From UBA2377 sp964429385 (GTDB lineage Bacteria; Verrucomicrobiota; Verrucomicrobiia; Opitutales; Opitutaceae): a DNA stretch of 64,000 nucleotides. Position numbers and translations under genes: made by a program. How positions within the stretch are numbered: position 1 is the stretch's first letter; each line of letters opens with the position of its first letter. The DNA is taken from assembly GCA_964429385.1 (NCBI GenBank), contig CAYSBR010000002.1:1-64000 (forward strand), written 5' to 3'. Under the pieces are notes generated by a model. That model ran no database searches and was not told where the DNA came from. It was given only the letters and a program-made list of their open reading frames with translations. Below, one piece after another: positions 1-7,876 of this stretch.

Positions 1-834
1 GCGCACCAGCTCGGCCATGTGCTGATGGGCGAGGGCGACAAGCCCATCAACCTCCTGCACCGCGCCATCGAGCACGCCGCCACCACCGCGCGCTTCAACG
101 TCTTCTTCGGCCAGGGCCGCGACAGCTATGACGTGCGCGGCCGCGTCGCCCACGAGTCCATCTTCAACCGCAACGACGGCCAGTTCCGCTGTCCCAGCAC
201 GCAGCAAGGCTACTCCGCCTTCACGACCTGGACGCGCGGCGCCGCCTGGATCATCTGCGGCTACGCCGAACAGTTGGAATTCCTCGAAACCGTCAAAGGG
301 TCCGAACTCGATGCCGTGGGCGGCCGCCGTGCCGTCACCCGTCTCTTCCTTGAGACCGCCCGGGCCGCCGCCGACTACTACATCGACGGCTACTCGGCCC
401 TCGACGGCGTGCCCTACTGGGACAGTTGCGCGCTCAACACGCACAAGCTCGGCGACTACGCCAAGAAGAAGGCCGATCCCTACAACGACCATGAGCCGGT
501 GGACAGCTCCGCCGCCGCCATCACCGCGCAGGGTCTGATCCGTCTCGGCAACTATCTCTCCGCCAACGGGGAGAAGGCCGCCGGCAAGAAATACTTCCAG
601 GCCGGTCTCACCATCGCCGACACGCTTTTCGCGGAGCCTTATCTCTCGACCGACAAAAAGCACCAGGGCCTCCTCCTGCACAGCGTGTATCACCGCCCCA
701 ACGGCTGGGATCACATCCCGAAGGGCCGCAAGGTTCCCTGCGGCGAGTCCTCGATGTGGGGCGACTACCACACGATGGAATTGGCGCTCCTCATCCAGCG
801 CCTCGGCGCCGGCGAGTATCACACGTTCTTCTAA
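1..834 (+). CDS. Glycoside hydrolase family 88 / unsaturated glucuronyl hydrolase (5' partial)
   Basis: The reading frame is open from base 1, so the N-terminus lies outside the window; 277 codons remain. GH88 enzymes are alpha/alpha-barrel hydrolases that remove an unsaturated uronic acid from oligosaccharides released by polysaccharide lyases. The visible part carries the family's conserved blocks: GYSAFTTWTRGAAW (the S-x-W-x-R-G-x-AW block), a DGVPYWDS segment and the DSSAAAITAQGLIRLG helix near the C-terminus. A hairpin follows the stop. The neighbouring genes are unrelated, so the polysaccharide substrate cannot be inferred. Family call is firm; the exact uronic acid specificity is open. 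Confidence 0.85.
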   Translation, partial: AHQLGHVLMGEGDKPINLLHRAIEHAATTARFNVFFGQGRDSYDVRGRVAHESIFNRNDGQFRCPSTQQGYSAFTTWTRGAAWIICGYAEQLEFLETVKGSELDAVGGRRAVTRLFLETARAAADYYIDGYSALDGVPYWDSCALNTHKLGDYAKKKADPYNDHEPVDSSAAAITAQGLIRLGNYLSANGEKAAGKKYFQAGLTIADTLFAEPYLSTDKKHQGLLLHSVYHRPNGWDHIPKGRKVPCGESSMWGDYHTMELALLIQRLGAGEYHTFF

Positions 835-868
835 AGACCTGATAGCTGGGGAGGGCTGACCTCCGGGC

Positions 869-896
869 GGGCCGCTCGGAGAGCGGCCCCCACCTT
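869..896 (+). terminator. Hairpin after the GH88 gene, probable terminator
   Basis: A perfect 9-bp stem (GGGCCGCTC / GAGCGGCCC) with a 3-nt loop lies 35 bases after the GH88 stop, followed a few bases later by CCACCTTTT. The T-run is short and not directly attached to the stem, so termination efficiency is uncertain. Confidence 0.5.
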
Positions 897-907
897 TTCA
901 ATCACTC

Positions 908-1726
908 GTGTCCACACCGCTTCTCTACGAATCCCACAGCCACACGCCGCTTTGCAAACACGCCAGCGGCGAACCGGCGGACTATGCGGCGATGGCCGGG
1001 ATACGGGGGCTCAAGGGTATCATCTTCACCTGTCATTGTCCTCTCCCCGGGCTCGGGCCGAACAACATCCGGATGGATCCGGAGCAGTATGAGGACTACG
1101 TCGCGCTGATCGCGGCCACGCGGGAGGAGTTTGCCGGGCGGGTGGACGTGCGGCTCGGCCTGGAGAGCGACTACTATCCCGGCGTCGAGCCATGGCTGGA
1201 AAAACTTCACGCCCGCCACCCGTTGCACCATGTGCTCGGCTCCGTGCACATGCAGGTGACGGAGTATCGCAACCGCTTTTTCCGCGGTGACTGGTTCGAG
1301 TATCAACAGTTGTATTTCCAGCATCTCGCGGAAGCCGCCGAGACGGGGCTCTACGACACGCTCGCGCACCCCGACCTCGTGAAAAACGAGTCGCCCACCG
1401 ACTGGCACTTCGCGCGCATCCAGCCCTTCATCGAACGAGCGCTCGATCGCATCGCCAAAACCGGCGTGGCCATGGAGCTCAACACCAGCGGACTCCACAA
1501 AGCCATCCGAGAAATCAATCCCAGCCCGACCATGCTCGGCCTCATGCAGGCCCGGGGCATCCCCGTCGTACTGGGGGCCGACGCCCACGTGCCCACACGC
1601 GTCGCCGCCGACTACGCCAACGCCCTGCGCACGCTCCAGTCCGTCGGCTACACCGAGATCAACTACTTCCTCGACCGCCAGCGCCAGACCGTGCCGATCG
1701 CGGACGCACTAGCATCGCTGAAGTGA
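908..1726 (+). CDS. PHP-domain histidinol-phosphatase family protein
   Basis: A 272-aa protein from a GTG start. It begins with the PHP metal-binding signature YESHSHTPLCKHA, continues with an internal GLESDYYPG block and LGSVHM, and ends with the AHPDLVK and LGADAHVP metal-ligand segments. This arrangement and length match the HisJ/HisK type of histidinol-phosphatase, which hydrolyses L-histidinol phosphate in the penultimate step of histidine synthesis using a metal cluster. No other his gene is nearby, so the substrate rests on family resemblance alone; another phosphoesterase role is possible. No good Shine-Dalgarno sequence precedes the GTG. Confidence 0.75.
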   Translation: MSTPLLYESHSHTPLCKHASGEPADYAAMAGIRGLKGIIFTCHCPLPGLGPNNIRMDPEQYEDYVALIAATREEFAGRVDVRLGLESDYYPGVEPWLEKLHARHPLHHVLGSVHMQVTEYRNRFFRGDWFEYQQLYFQHLAEAAETGLYDTLAHPDLVKNESPTDWHFARIQPFIERALDRIAKTGVAMELNTSGLHKAIREINPSPTMLGLMQARGIPVVLGADAHVPTRVAADYANALRTLQSVGYTEINYFLDRQRQTVPIADALASLK

Positions 1727-1771
1727 ACGTCGTTTGAATCGCTCATTGTTGGCCCTTGCTTAATTTTAAGG

Positions 1772-2458
1772 TCAGTCGGCGATCGCCTGTAACTTGCGGC
1801 GTAGGAGTGGCAGCCGGCGCTGGCTGGCATCGTCACCGGGTAGATGGCCGGGGAGAGATTCATTGAAGGCCGGCACAGCCAATAGCGTGCGCACAGCGTT
1901 GATCACGAAGGCGCGCAGGGCTGACGTGGCCGTGGCAACCTCTGCCACGATGTTCGCGCGACCGTCAATGACCGTGACAAAATCCTCCAAGTCGTGGCTG
2001 GCGTAGTAGTCGGCGTTGCTGCGATCAAGAAACGCGACGTATTTTGTGGCGAGAAACGCCGCCGGTGAAATCAGCTTCAAACGCACGTGGCCGAAGTCGC
2101 ACTCGCTGACGGTCGCCAGCGCTTCGGTGAACCAAGTGGTGTTCAGGCCGAGGAAGGCCCCTTCCGTCGGCATGATGTCCACCGTCAGATTGCCCAGCAC
2201 CCAGCGGCAACGCGGTGCACCTTCGCGCATATCGTGATCGAAACCAAGCCCGCGTAGCTTGGCCTCTACGTCTGGGTAACGGTGGGCGGTCACCGCTTCG
2301 AGGATGACATCCAAATCATCGGTTGGCCGCGCCGGGGAAAGATGGGGGTTGTCCAGAAGCAGATTGACGACCGCACCGCCGACAAAGGCGTATTCCAAAC
2401 CAAGACCATCCAGGCGGTCGGCGACTGCGCGCAGGGCGGAAAGATTAGGCGGTGGCAT
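1772..2458 (-). CDS. Nucleotidyltransferase of the AbiEii/DUF6036 type, probable toxin of a two-gene module
   Basis: A 228-aa protein. The start MPPPNLS is chosen because the frame upstream of it is inside the partner gene and looks non-native; this ATG overlaps the end of the upstream gene by 14 nt. Residues 25-50 carry the minimal nucleotidyltransferase signature: FVGG (27-28) followed by DDLD (47-50), the metal-binding acidic pair of the Pol-beta fold. An ATKYVAFLDR segment and SHDLEDFVTVIDGR near the C-terminus match the helical part of AbiEii/MenT-like and DUF6036 proteins. Members of these families transfer NMPs to tRNA or other targets and act as toxins in type IV or related toxin-antitoxin pairs. 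Translational coupling to a winged-helix gene supports that role. Target and toxicity are inference. Confidence 0.7.
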   Translation of the reverse strand: MPPPNLSALRAVADRLDGLGLEYAFVGGAVVNLLLDNPHLSPARPTDDLDVILEAVTAHRYPDVEAKLRGLGFDHDMREGAPRCRWVLGNLTVDIMPTEGAFLGLNTTWFTEALATVSECDFGHVRLKLISPAAFLATKYVAFLDRSNADYYASHDLEDFVTVIDGRANIVAEVATATSALRAFVINAVRTLLAVPAFNESLPGHLPGDDASQRRLPLLRRKLQAIAD

Positions 2459-2963
2459 GATCGAGCAGGCGTTGGCGGAGTTCGTTTTCCGCCATCGCAC
2501 GTTCCCGCGCCCGGCCGAGGCGGAGGGCGTCAACCAAGGCGAGCAGATCGTAAAGCGCCGGGTCGCGACGGACCGCATGCGGCACACTGGAGTAGAGCGG
2601 CTGCACGGAAGCGCCCTGCACCTGGCCGTCGGGATCGGGCCATACCGGAGGAATCTGCTCCCCGGCGCTGATTTTTCCGACCAAGGCGGGGGCTGCCCAT
2701 GCGGTCGGCAGTCCGCGGGTTACTTCTCGGGCACGGGCTGGAAAGACATAGGGCACGCCATGAACCAAAAAATTACGCAAAGCTTCACGCCGGACTTCCT
2801 GGGTCTGGGGATCGAGCAACCGCGCTTCGCCCAACCGACGCACGGCGGCATGGGCCTCCGAAGCACTTATACCGAGGTCGGCCGCGAGTTCCGCATAGCT
2901 TGGCCGAGACGCAGTCAATGCGAGTTTGAGCGCAACAACGATGTCCTGTGGCTTGGTAAACAT
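2445..2963 (-). CDS. Winged helix-turn-helix protein, probable antitoxin/autorepressor
   Basis: A 172-aa protein, first gene of a two-gene operon. Residues about 8-50 form a MarR/wHTH-like DNA-binding domain (SYAELAADLGISASEAHAAVRRLGEARLL). The middle has a conserved-looking NFLVHGVPYVFP segment and the C-terminal third is a charged helix ending shortly after the overlap with the nucleotidyltransferase gene. AbiEi-type antitoxins share this plan of an N-terminal wHTH that represses its own promoter and a C-terminal part that counteracts the toxin. A perfect 9-bp inverted repeat lies 9 bases upstream of the ATG and is the obvious binding site. No Shine-Dalgarno sequence is visible, since the palindrome occupies that space. 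Specific family not recognised. Confidence 0.7.
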   Translation of the reverse strand: MFTKPQDIVVALKLALTASRPSYAELAADLGISASEAHAAVRRLGEARLLDPQTQEVRREALRNFLVHGVPYVFPARAREVTRGLPTAWAAPALVGKISAGEQIPPVWPDPDGQVQGASVQPLYSSVPHAVRRDPALYDLLALVDALRLGRARERAMAENELRQRLLDHATA

Positions 2964-2971
2964 TGAATTAC

Positions 2972-2994
2972 ATTATTCGCGAATAGCGAATAAT
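2972..2994. promoter_or_regulatory. Palindromic operator of the wHTH/nucleotidyltransferase operon
   Basis: ATTATTCGC and GCGAATAAT form a perfect inverted repeat separated by 5 nt (GAATA), in an otherwise AT-rich pocket of a GC-rich genome, ending 9 bases before the start codon of the minus-strand wHTH gene. The inner TTCGCGAA is itself palindromic. Position and symmetry suit autorepression by the dimeric wHTH protein. Confidence 0.7.
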
Positions 2995-3128
2995 CAAGCT
3001 TTGGTTCATCCCTCCGAGGAGGATACAGTCATCTGATCGCAAAGTTAACCGTCGCTTGAATCTGGGCGGATGATCCTGACCCGGGTTTTGAGCCCGCCAA
3101 ATCGCCGGCGGAGGCGCTGCCTTACAGA

Positions 3129-4106
3129 TCAGGCCAGCGCCTGTTCGATGAAGGCCATGTCGTCCGCGCTCAATTCGCGGCCGCTGGCGGCAAGGTTGCA
3201 GGCGACCTGCCGTTCGTTGCGGAAACCGGGGATGACGCAGGCGACGTTGGGGTGGTTGAGCAGGTAGCGCTGTGCGACCGCCGCGAGATCCTCGGTCGTC
3301 GCGCCGAAGCGGGTCTTGAGCTGGGCGAGCTTCGGTTTGAGCGCGCGCAGTTTCTCCGGGGTGAAACGACCGCTGTTTTTCCGGTGGTCGCCTTCCTCAA
3401 AGGCCGGTGGCTTTTCGGGGTCGAACTTGTCGAGCAGCAGACCCTGGGCGAGCGGGCTGAAAGCGACGTAGGACATTTTGTATTCCTCCAGCAGTCGTGG
3501 CACCACGCCGCCGGGGGTGATGAAATCGCGCGCGAGCGCGCTGGCCCATGATTGCAGCACGGCCGGCTTCACCACGGGCACGGCGCGCTGGAAATCCGCC
3601 TCGCTGTAGGCACTCTGGCCTTTGAGCCGGATCTTTCCCTCGCGCACGAGCGCATCGAGTGTGTCCGCCGCGCCCTGCAGCCATTCGCCGTTTGGACCGA
3701 AATCACCGTGATGCAGATAGTAGAGATCAATGTAATCGCGTCCGAGGTTTTTGAGCGACTGCTCGCATTGGTGGCGGATGTGCAGCGGATCGTAGGCGTG
3801 CGCGGCGGTGCCGGGGAAGTGGCCGACCTTGGTGGCGATGATGAAATCGGCGGACTTGAGGCCCAACCGCTGGAGCACGCGCGCCAGCATGCGCTCGGCC
3901 TTGCCGTTGCCATACACATCGGCGTTGTCGAAGTGGTTCACGCCGGCGTCCACCGCGCGCTTGATGGCGGCGGCGATCTCGTCCTCGTTCACATTGGCCC
4001 AGCCGTTGGGGGTGCCGTTGACCCAGTTGAGTCCGCCCATCGTCCAGCAGCCGAGGCTGACTTCCGAGACCTTGATGTCGCTGGGGCCGAGGGGACGGTA
4101 GTGCAT
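3129..4106 (-). CDS. Aldo/keto reductase
   Basis: A 325-aa NAD(P)H-dependent oxidoreductase of the AKR superfamily. The start MHYRPLG is chosen because AKRs begin with this type of segment; an in-frame extension of ten residues looks spurious. The catalytic tetrad is present: D60 and Y65 in FDNADVYGNG, K93 in IIATKVG, H132 in YYLHHGD. Later segments (FSPLAQGLL, VIPGFRNERQV) match the NADP-binding end of the fold. It is closest in plan to the YajO/Tas/L-glyceraldehyde 3-phosphate reductase group. It is a single gene with convergent and divergent neighbours, so its substrate cannot be inferred. Confidence 0.9.
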   Translation of the reverse strand: MHYRPLGPSDIKVSEVSLGCWTMGGLNWVNGTPNGWANVNEDEIAAAIKRAVDAGVNHFDNADVYGNGKAERMLARVLQRLGLKSADFIIATKVGHFPGTAAHAYDPLHIRHQCEQSLKNLGRDYIDLYYLHHGDFGPNGEWLQGAADTLDALVREGKIRLKGQSAYSEADFQRAVPVVKPAVLQSWASALARDFITPGGVVPRLLEEYKMSYVAFSPLAQGLLLDKFDPEKPPAFEEGDHRKNSGRFTPEKLRALKPKLAQLKTRFGATTEDLAAVAQRYLLNHPNVACVIPGFRNERQVACNLAASGRELSADDMAFIEQALA

Positions 4107-4219
4107 GCCGCCAAACAAAGCCCGCGGTCGTCTCACGGCAACGCCTCATTCGGCGGATCGTCCGGCAGGCCCGCCCGAAAAAACTGTCCTTTCCCGGCGC
4201 ACCGCCTATCTCGGCGGAT

Positions 4220-5269
4220 GTGTCCGCCACACCTGTCAATCTCTATGACCTGACCCGGGCCGAGCTCGGCGCCCGCTTTGCGCGCTGGGAGTTCAGCCCG
4301 GTGCACGTCGCGCGGCTGTGGCGTTACCTCTACTGGGAATGCGCCGCTTCGTTGGAGGCGATGACGGAGCTGCCCGCCAAGGTGCGGTCGCGGCTGGCCG
4401 CCGAAACTTTTCTGGGCGTGCCCGGGATCGCGCTGGAAACGGATTCCAGCGATGGGTTTACCCGCAAGTATTTGCTGCGGCTCGACGACGATGAACGCAT
4501 CGAGACCGTGCTCATGCGCTACACGGGGCGGGTGACGGCCTGCATCAGCTCGCAGGTGGGCTGCGCGATGGGCTGTGTGTTTTGCGCCACGGGCCAGATG
4601 GGCTACACCCGGCACCTCACGCCGGGTGAGATTGTCGCGCAGGTCGTGCATGTGCAGCGGGTGTTGCGGGCGCAGGGCCAGCGGTTGCGCAACGTCGTGC
4701 TGATGGGTATGGGCGAGCCGCTGCACAACTACGATGCGGTCATGCAGGCGGCGGCCATCCTGCATGACGGCAACGGCCTCGGGCTGGCCGCCGATCGCAT
4801 CACGGTGAGCACGGTCGGCGTCGTGCCGGGCATCCTGCGTCTCGCGCAAGAGCAGCGCCCGATGCACCTGGCCGTTTCCCTGCATGCCGCCACGCAGGCG
4901 GAACGGGCCGCCCTCGTGCCCGCCGCCAGAAAATGGCCGCTTGATGAACTCATGGCCGCCTGCCGTGCCTACAGTGAAACCACCGGCCGGCGCATCTTTT
5001 ACGAGTGGACGTTGATCGAGGGTAAAAACGACCGACCGGAGGACGCGCGCGCGGTCGGCCACCTGCTGCAAGGGCTGCCGGCCCAGGTGAACCTCATCCC
5101 GCTCAATCCCACCGCCAACTACGCCGGCACGCCAACGCGCACGGAGGCATCCCATCGTTTTCAGCGCATTCTGTCCGAGGAATTCAAGATCCCCAGCACC
5201 GTCCGCCAGCGCCGGGGCATTGATATCGCCGCCGGCTGCGGCCAGCTGGCCGTGGCGGAAAAAAATTAA
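4220..5269 (+). CDS. rlmN: Dual-specificity 23S rRNA/tRNA (adenine-C2)-methyltransferase RlmN
   Basis: A 349-aa radical-SAM enzyme that methylates C2 of A2503 in 23S rRNA and A37 in some tRNAs. The GTG start gives MSATPVN; no better ATG is in frame. The iron-sulfur cluster cysteines C115, C119 and C122 form CAMGCVFC, followed by ATGQMGYTRHLTPGEI. The C-terminal block RQRRGIDIAAGCGQL holds C343, equivalent to the methyl-carrying cysteine of the mechanism. Segments MGMGEPLHNYD and STVGVVPGI are typical of the family. Length agrees with characterised RlmN proteins. The stop codon lies inside the left arm of a large inverted repeat. Confidence 0.97.
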   Translation: MSATPVNLYDLTRAELGARFARWEFSPVHVARLWRYLYWECAASLEAMTELPAKVRSRLAAETFLGVPGIALETDSSDGFTRKYLLRLDDDERIETVLMRYTGRVTACISSQVGCAMGCVFCATGQMGYTRHLTPGEIVAQVVHVQRVLRAQGQRLRNVVLMGMGEPLHNYDAVMQAAAILHDGNGLGLAADRITVSTVGVVPGILRLAQEQRPMHLAVSLHAATQAERAALVPAARKWPLDELMAACRAYSETTGRRIFYEWTLIEGKNDRPEDARAVGHLLQGLPAQVNLIPLNPTANYAGTPTRTEASHRFQRILSEEFKIPSTVRQRRGIDIAAGCGQLAVAEKN

Positions 5270-5337
5270 CCACGAAGAACACGAAGGACCAGCGAAGACG
5301 AATCTGGCTTGGTGGGCTTCGTGGGTGTCGTGGTTAA
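5266..5337. repeat. Intergenic inverted repeat of the AACCACGAAGAACACGAAG type
   Basis: The left arm 5266-5286 begins TTAACCACGAAGAACACGAAG and the right arm 5317-5337 is its imperfect reverse complement (CTTCGTGGGTGTCGTGGTTAA), with about 30 nt between. It fills the gap between the convergent rlmN and DAHP synthase genes. Sequences of this CCACGAAGAACACGAAG form recur in intergenic spaces of PVC-superphylum genomes, as far as I recall. It may act as a bidirectional terminator or as a REP-like dispersed element. Confidence 0.7.
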
Positions 5338-5352
5338 ACCAACGAAATCAAA

Positions 5353-6408
5353 TTACTCACGGCGGCGCTTTTGCACGGCTTCAGCCAGTTGGGCGAAGAC
5401 GGGCAGCGTCTGCTCCCACGCGAGGCAGCCATCGGTGATGCTCCGGCCATGGACCAGCGGTTTGGTCCGGTAATCCTGCGTGCCGCCGAGAAGATTGCTT
5501 TCGATCATCACGGCGCTGAGGGCACGCTCGCCGGCGGCGACTTGCGCCGCCAGTTCCGCCGCGACCAGTGGCTGGCGCGCGGGGTCCTTGCCACTGTTGG
5601 CATGGCTGCAGTCCACCATGAGATGCGGCGACAGGTTGTTCTTGCGCAAAAGTGCCGCCGCCCCGCCTACGTCGGCGGTGGAGTAATTCGGGCCGTGGGT
5701 GCCACCGCGGAGCACGAGGTGGCCGTGCTCGTTGCCGGCCGTGCCCATCACCGCGGCTACGCCTTCGCGGGTCAGCGAGGGAAACCAGTGCGGATGCCGC
5801 GCCGAGCGGATGGCATCCACCGCCACCTGCAGGTTGCCGTCGGTACGGTTCTTGAAACCCACGGGCATCGAGAGTCCGGAGGCCAGCTCGCGATGTACCT
5901 GGCTCTCAACCGTGCGCGCGCCGATGGCGCCCCAGGACACGAGGTCGGCATAATACTGGCCCAGCGTGGTATCGAGAAACTCCGTGGCCACCGGCAGGCC
6001 GAGGCCGGTGACCTCCAGCATGAGTTGCCGGGCGAGCCGCAGCCCCTTGTTGATCTGGTAGCTGGCATCGAGATCGGGATCGTTGATCAGCCCTTTCCAG
6101 CCGACGACCGTGCGCGGTTTTTCAAAATACACCCGCATCACCAGCAGCAGGTCCGAGGCGTAAAGCGGTGCCACTGCGCGCAGGCGTTCCGCATACTCGC
6201 GGGCGGCGGCGGGGTCGTGAATGGAGCACGGGCCGACCACGACGAGCAGCCGGTCATCCGCGCCGGTGAGGATCGCGGCGACTTCGCGCCGGGAGCGGGC
6301 GATCAATGCGGCGCGGCCATCGTCGAGCGGCAGTTCGGCCTCCAGGGTCGCGGGCGCGACCAGCGGCTTGATCGCGCGGATGCGAAGATCGGCGGTGGAT
6401 TGATGCAT
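5353..6408 (-). CDS. aroG: 3-deoxy-7-phosphoheptulonate (DAHP) synthase, class I
   Basis: A 351-aa enzyme condensing phosphoenolpyruvate and erythrose 4-phosphate, the entry step of the shikimate pathway. Class I alpha features are clear: VVVGPCSIHDPAAAREYAERL, MRVYFEKPRTVVGWKGLINDP, VATEFLDTTLGQYYADL, the SWGAIGARTVESQVHRELASG block, GFKNRTDG and MVDCSHANSGKDP, which supply the metal ligands and substrate contacts. The length is that of the AroF/AroG/AroH isoenzymes; which amino acid inhibits it cannot be told here. It is a lone gene convergent with rlmN. The gene symbol is a family-level choice. Confidence 0.95.
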   Translation of the reverse strand: MHQSTADLRIRAIKPLVAPATLEAELPLDDGRAALIARSRREVAAILTGADDRLLVVVGPCSIHDPAAAREYAERLRAVAPLYASDLLLVMRVYFEKPRTVVGWKGLINDPDLDASYQINKGLRLARQLMLEVTGLGLPVATEFLDTTLGQYYADLVSWGAIGARTVESQVHRELASGLSMPVGFKNRTDGNLQVAVDAIRSARHPHWFPSLTREGVAAVMGTAGNEHGHLVLRGGTHGPNYSTADVGGAAALLRKNNLSPHLMVDCSHANSGKDPARQPLVAAELAAQVAAGERALSAVMIESNLLGGTQDYRTKPLVHGRSITDGCLAWEQTLPVFAQLAEAVQKRRRE

Positions 6409-6460
6409 GGAGGGTTCAGCGTGGGCGGAGCCGCGCCCAAGGCAAGGCGAGCCGTCTGGC

Positions 6461-7822
6461 TCAAGCCTGCCCGAAGGAAGCTTGCGCCTGCTCGACCAGC
6501 GGGGTCTTGAGCATCATCGCATCGCCCAGCGGGGGGAACCCGAGCCGCTGCGCGCGGGCGCGCTGGGCCAGCCACGCGAGGGAAGCCGCTTCACTGCTGG
6601 CCGCGTGCTGGGCGACGGTTTCGAGGGACGCTTGGGCCGTCGTGAGTTGCCCGGCGGGCAACAGGTTTTTATCGCCGAGAAAGAGGGTGAGCGAAGAGCC
6701 CAGGACCTCCAGCCAGGCCCATGGCCGGGCGGAAGGGGTGTAGGCGGGGCCGGCGCCCTCGGGGTAAGGCTGCCACTCCATGAACTGCTGCAAATAGTCA
6801 TGCAGCTTGGCGAGTTCGGTGTCGGCCGTGGCGGGGGTCCAGCGCAGGGAGAACTGCTTGCGCTCGCGGAATTTTTTCACCTCCCAGAGTCGCAGCGTCA
6901 GTTCGTAGTCGCCCGCGTGATGGCGCAGGGCCCCGGTGAAAACGTAGTCGAGCCCGCCCTCGGTCGAATCCACCAGCTGGCGGAGATTGTCGTTGGTCCA
7001 CTCCGTGGGGAAAAGCGCGTAATGTCCCGGCTCACCCGGCCGCTGCCAGAGCCCCACGGCTGCCAACGGGGCATAATGCGGACAGAAATACAGCACCTCG
7101 GCGAACCAGAGCGGCAGCGCCCGGCTGAGCCGGCCGAGTTCATCTTCGGGCTTTCCGGCGGTGTCTCCCGCCACACCCAGCACGGCGAGCTGGGCGAATG
7201 CCACCCGGCGGGTGCGCCGCTCCTTCGCCGGCAGCAGGCCGGGCACGGCTTCCAGTCCATAGGACCAGATGGGCCGGCTGATGGTCACGAGATTGATCTT
7301 GGCCTCCTCTGCGTTGGCCGGGGCGGGCCCGACCTCATCCGCCCCGGAGTGGATCATTTCGGCGATGACGTTGGAAAATCCGTGCAACCGTTCCTCCAGA
7401 TCCGGCCGGTTGAGGCCGAAGAGAATATCGAGCACATGCTGCGCGGCGTCGGCGTTGCGCAGGGCCAGATAGGCCTGCAGCACGTTGAGCCCCGTGGCGG
7501 GGCCGTGGCGCTCGGCATCGTAACGCGGCGCGACCAACTCGACGATTTCACGGACATGCCCGTTGACGCCGAGATCGGCGGAGATCGTCACAAGCACATC
7601 CGCACGATCCCCCGCCGTGGCGAGCACCTCCTCGTAGAGGGCGAGCGCGCCGGGCAGATCCTTCGCCTCGATTTTTTCCCGGGCCGCGATGAGCTGCGGC
7701 CTGATGCTGCCCCCGGTGGAGGCGGGCTGGGTGGACTCAGGCGTGGAAGTCTCGGCGGGAGTGGAAGCCGGAGGCGCGGAGGTTTCCGGCTTCTTGCCGA
7801 TGAAGCGGTCAAAAAATCCCAT
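6461..7822 (-). CDS. Uncharacterised TPR-like cytoplasmic protein
   Basis: A 453-aa protein that I do not recognise as a named family. It begins MGFFDRFIGKKPE, followed by a Ser/Thr/Pro-rich linker (residues about 12-42), then a helical region with TPR-like repeats (LIAAREKIEAKDLPGALALYEEVLA and similar). The centre has a mixed alpha/beta segment with GLDYVFTGALRHHAGDYEL and LRLWEVKKFRERKQF, and the C-terminus is again helical. There is no signal peptide or membrane segment. It is followed on the same strand by the DAHP synthase gene with a 52-bp gap; the coupling is probably accidental. A scaffold role is a guess only. Confidence 0.75.
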   Translation of the reverse strand: MGFFDRFIGKKPETSAPPASTPAETSTPESTQPASTGGSIRPQLIAAREKIEAKDLPGALALYEEVLATAGDRADVLVTISADLGVNGHVREIVELVAPRYDAERHGPATGLNVLQAYLALRNADAAQHVLDILFGLNRPDLEERLHGFSNVIAEMIHSGADEVGPAPANAEEAKINLVTISRPIWSYGLEAVPGLLPAKERRTRRVAFAQLAVLGVAGDTAGKPEDELGRLSRALPLWFAEVLYFCPHYAPLAAVGLWQRPGEPGHYALFPTEWTNDNLRQLVDSTEGGLDYVFTGALRHHAGDYELTLRLWEVKKFRERKQFSLRWTPATADTELAKLHDYLQQFMEWQPYPEGAGPAYTPSARPWAWLEVLGSSLTLFLGDKNLLPAGQLTTAQASLETVAQHAASSEAASLAWLAQRARAQRLGFPPLGDAMMLKTPLVEQAQASFGQA

Positions 7823-7876
7823 GCCGCGAGCAAAGGGGCCGCAGAGCGGCTGGCGAACCGTTTCTTGTCTCCGCCT

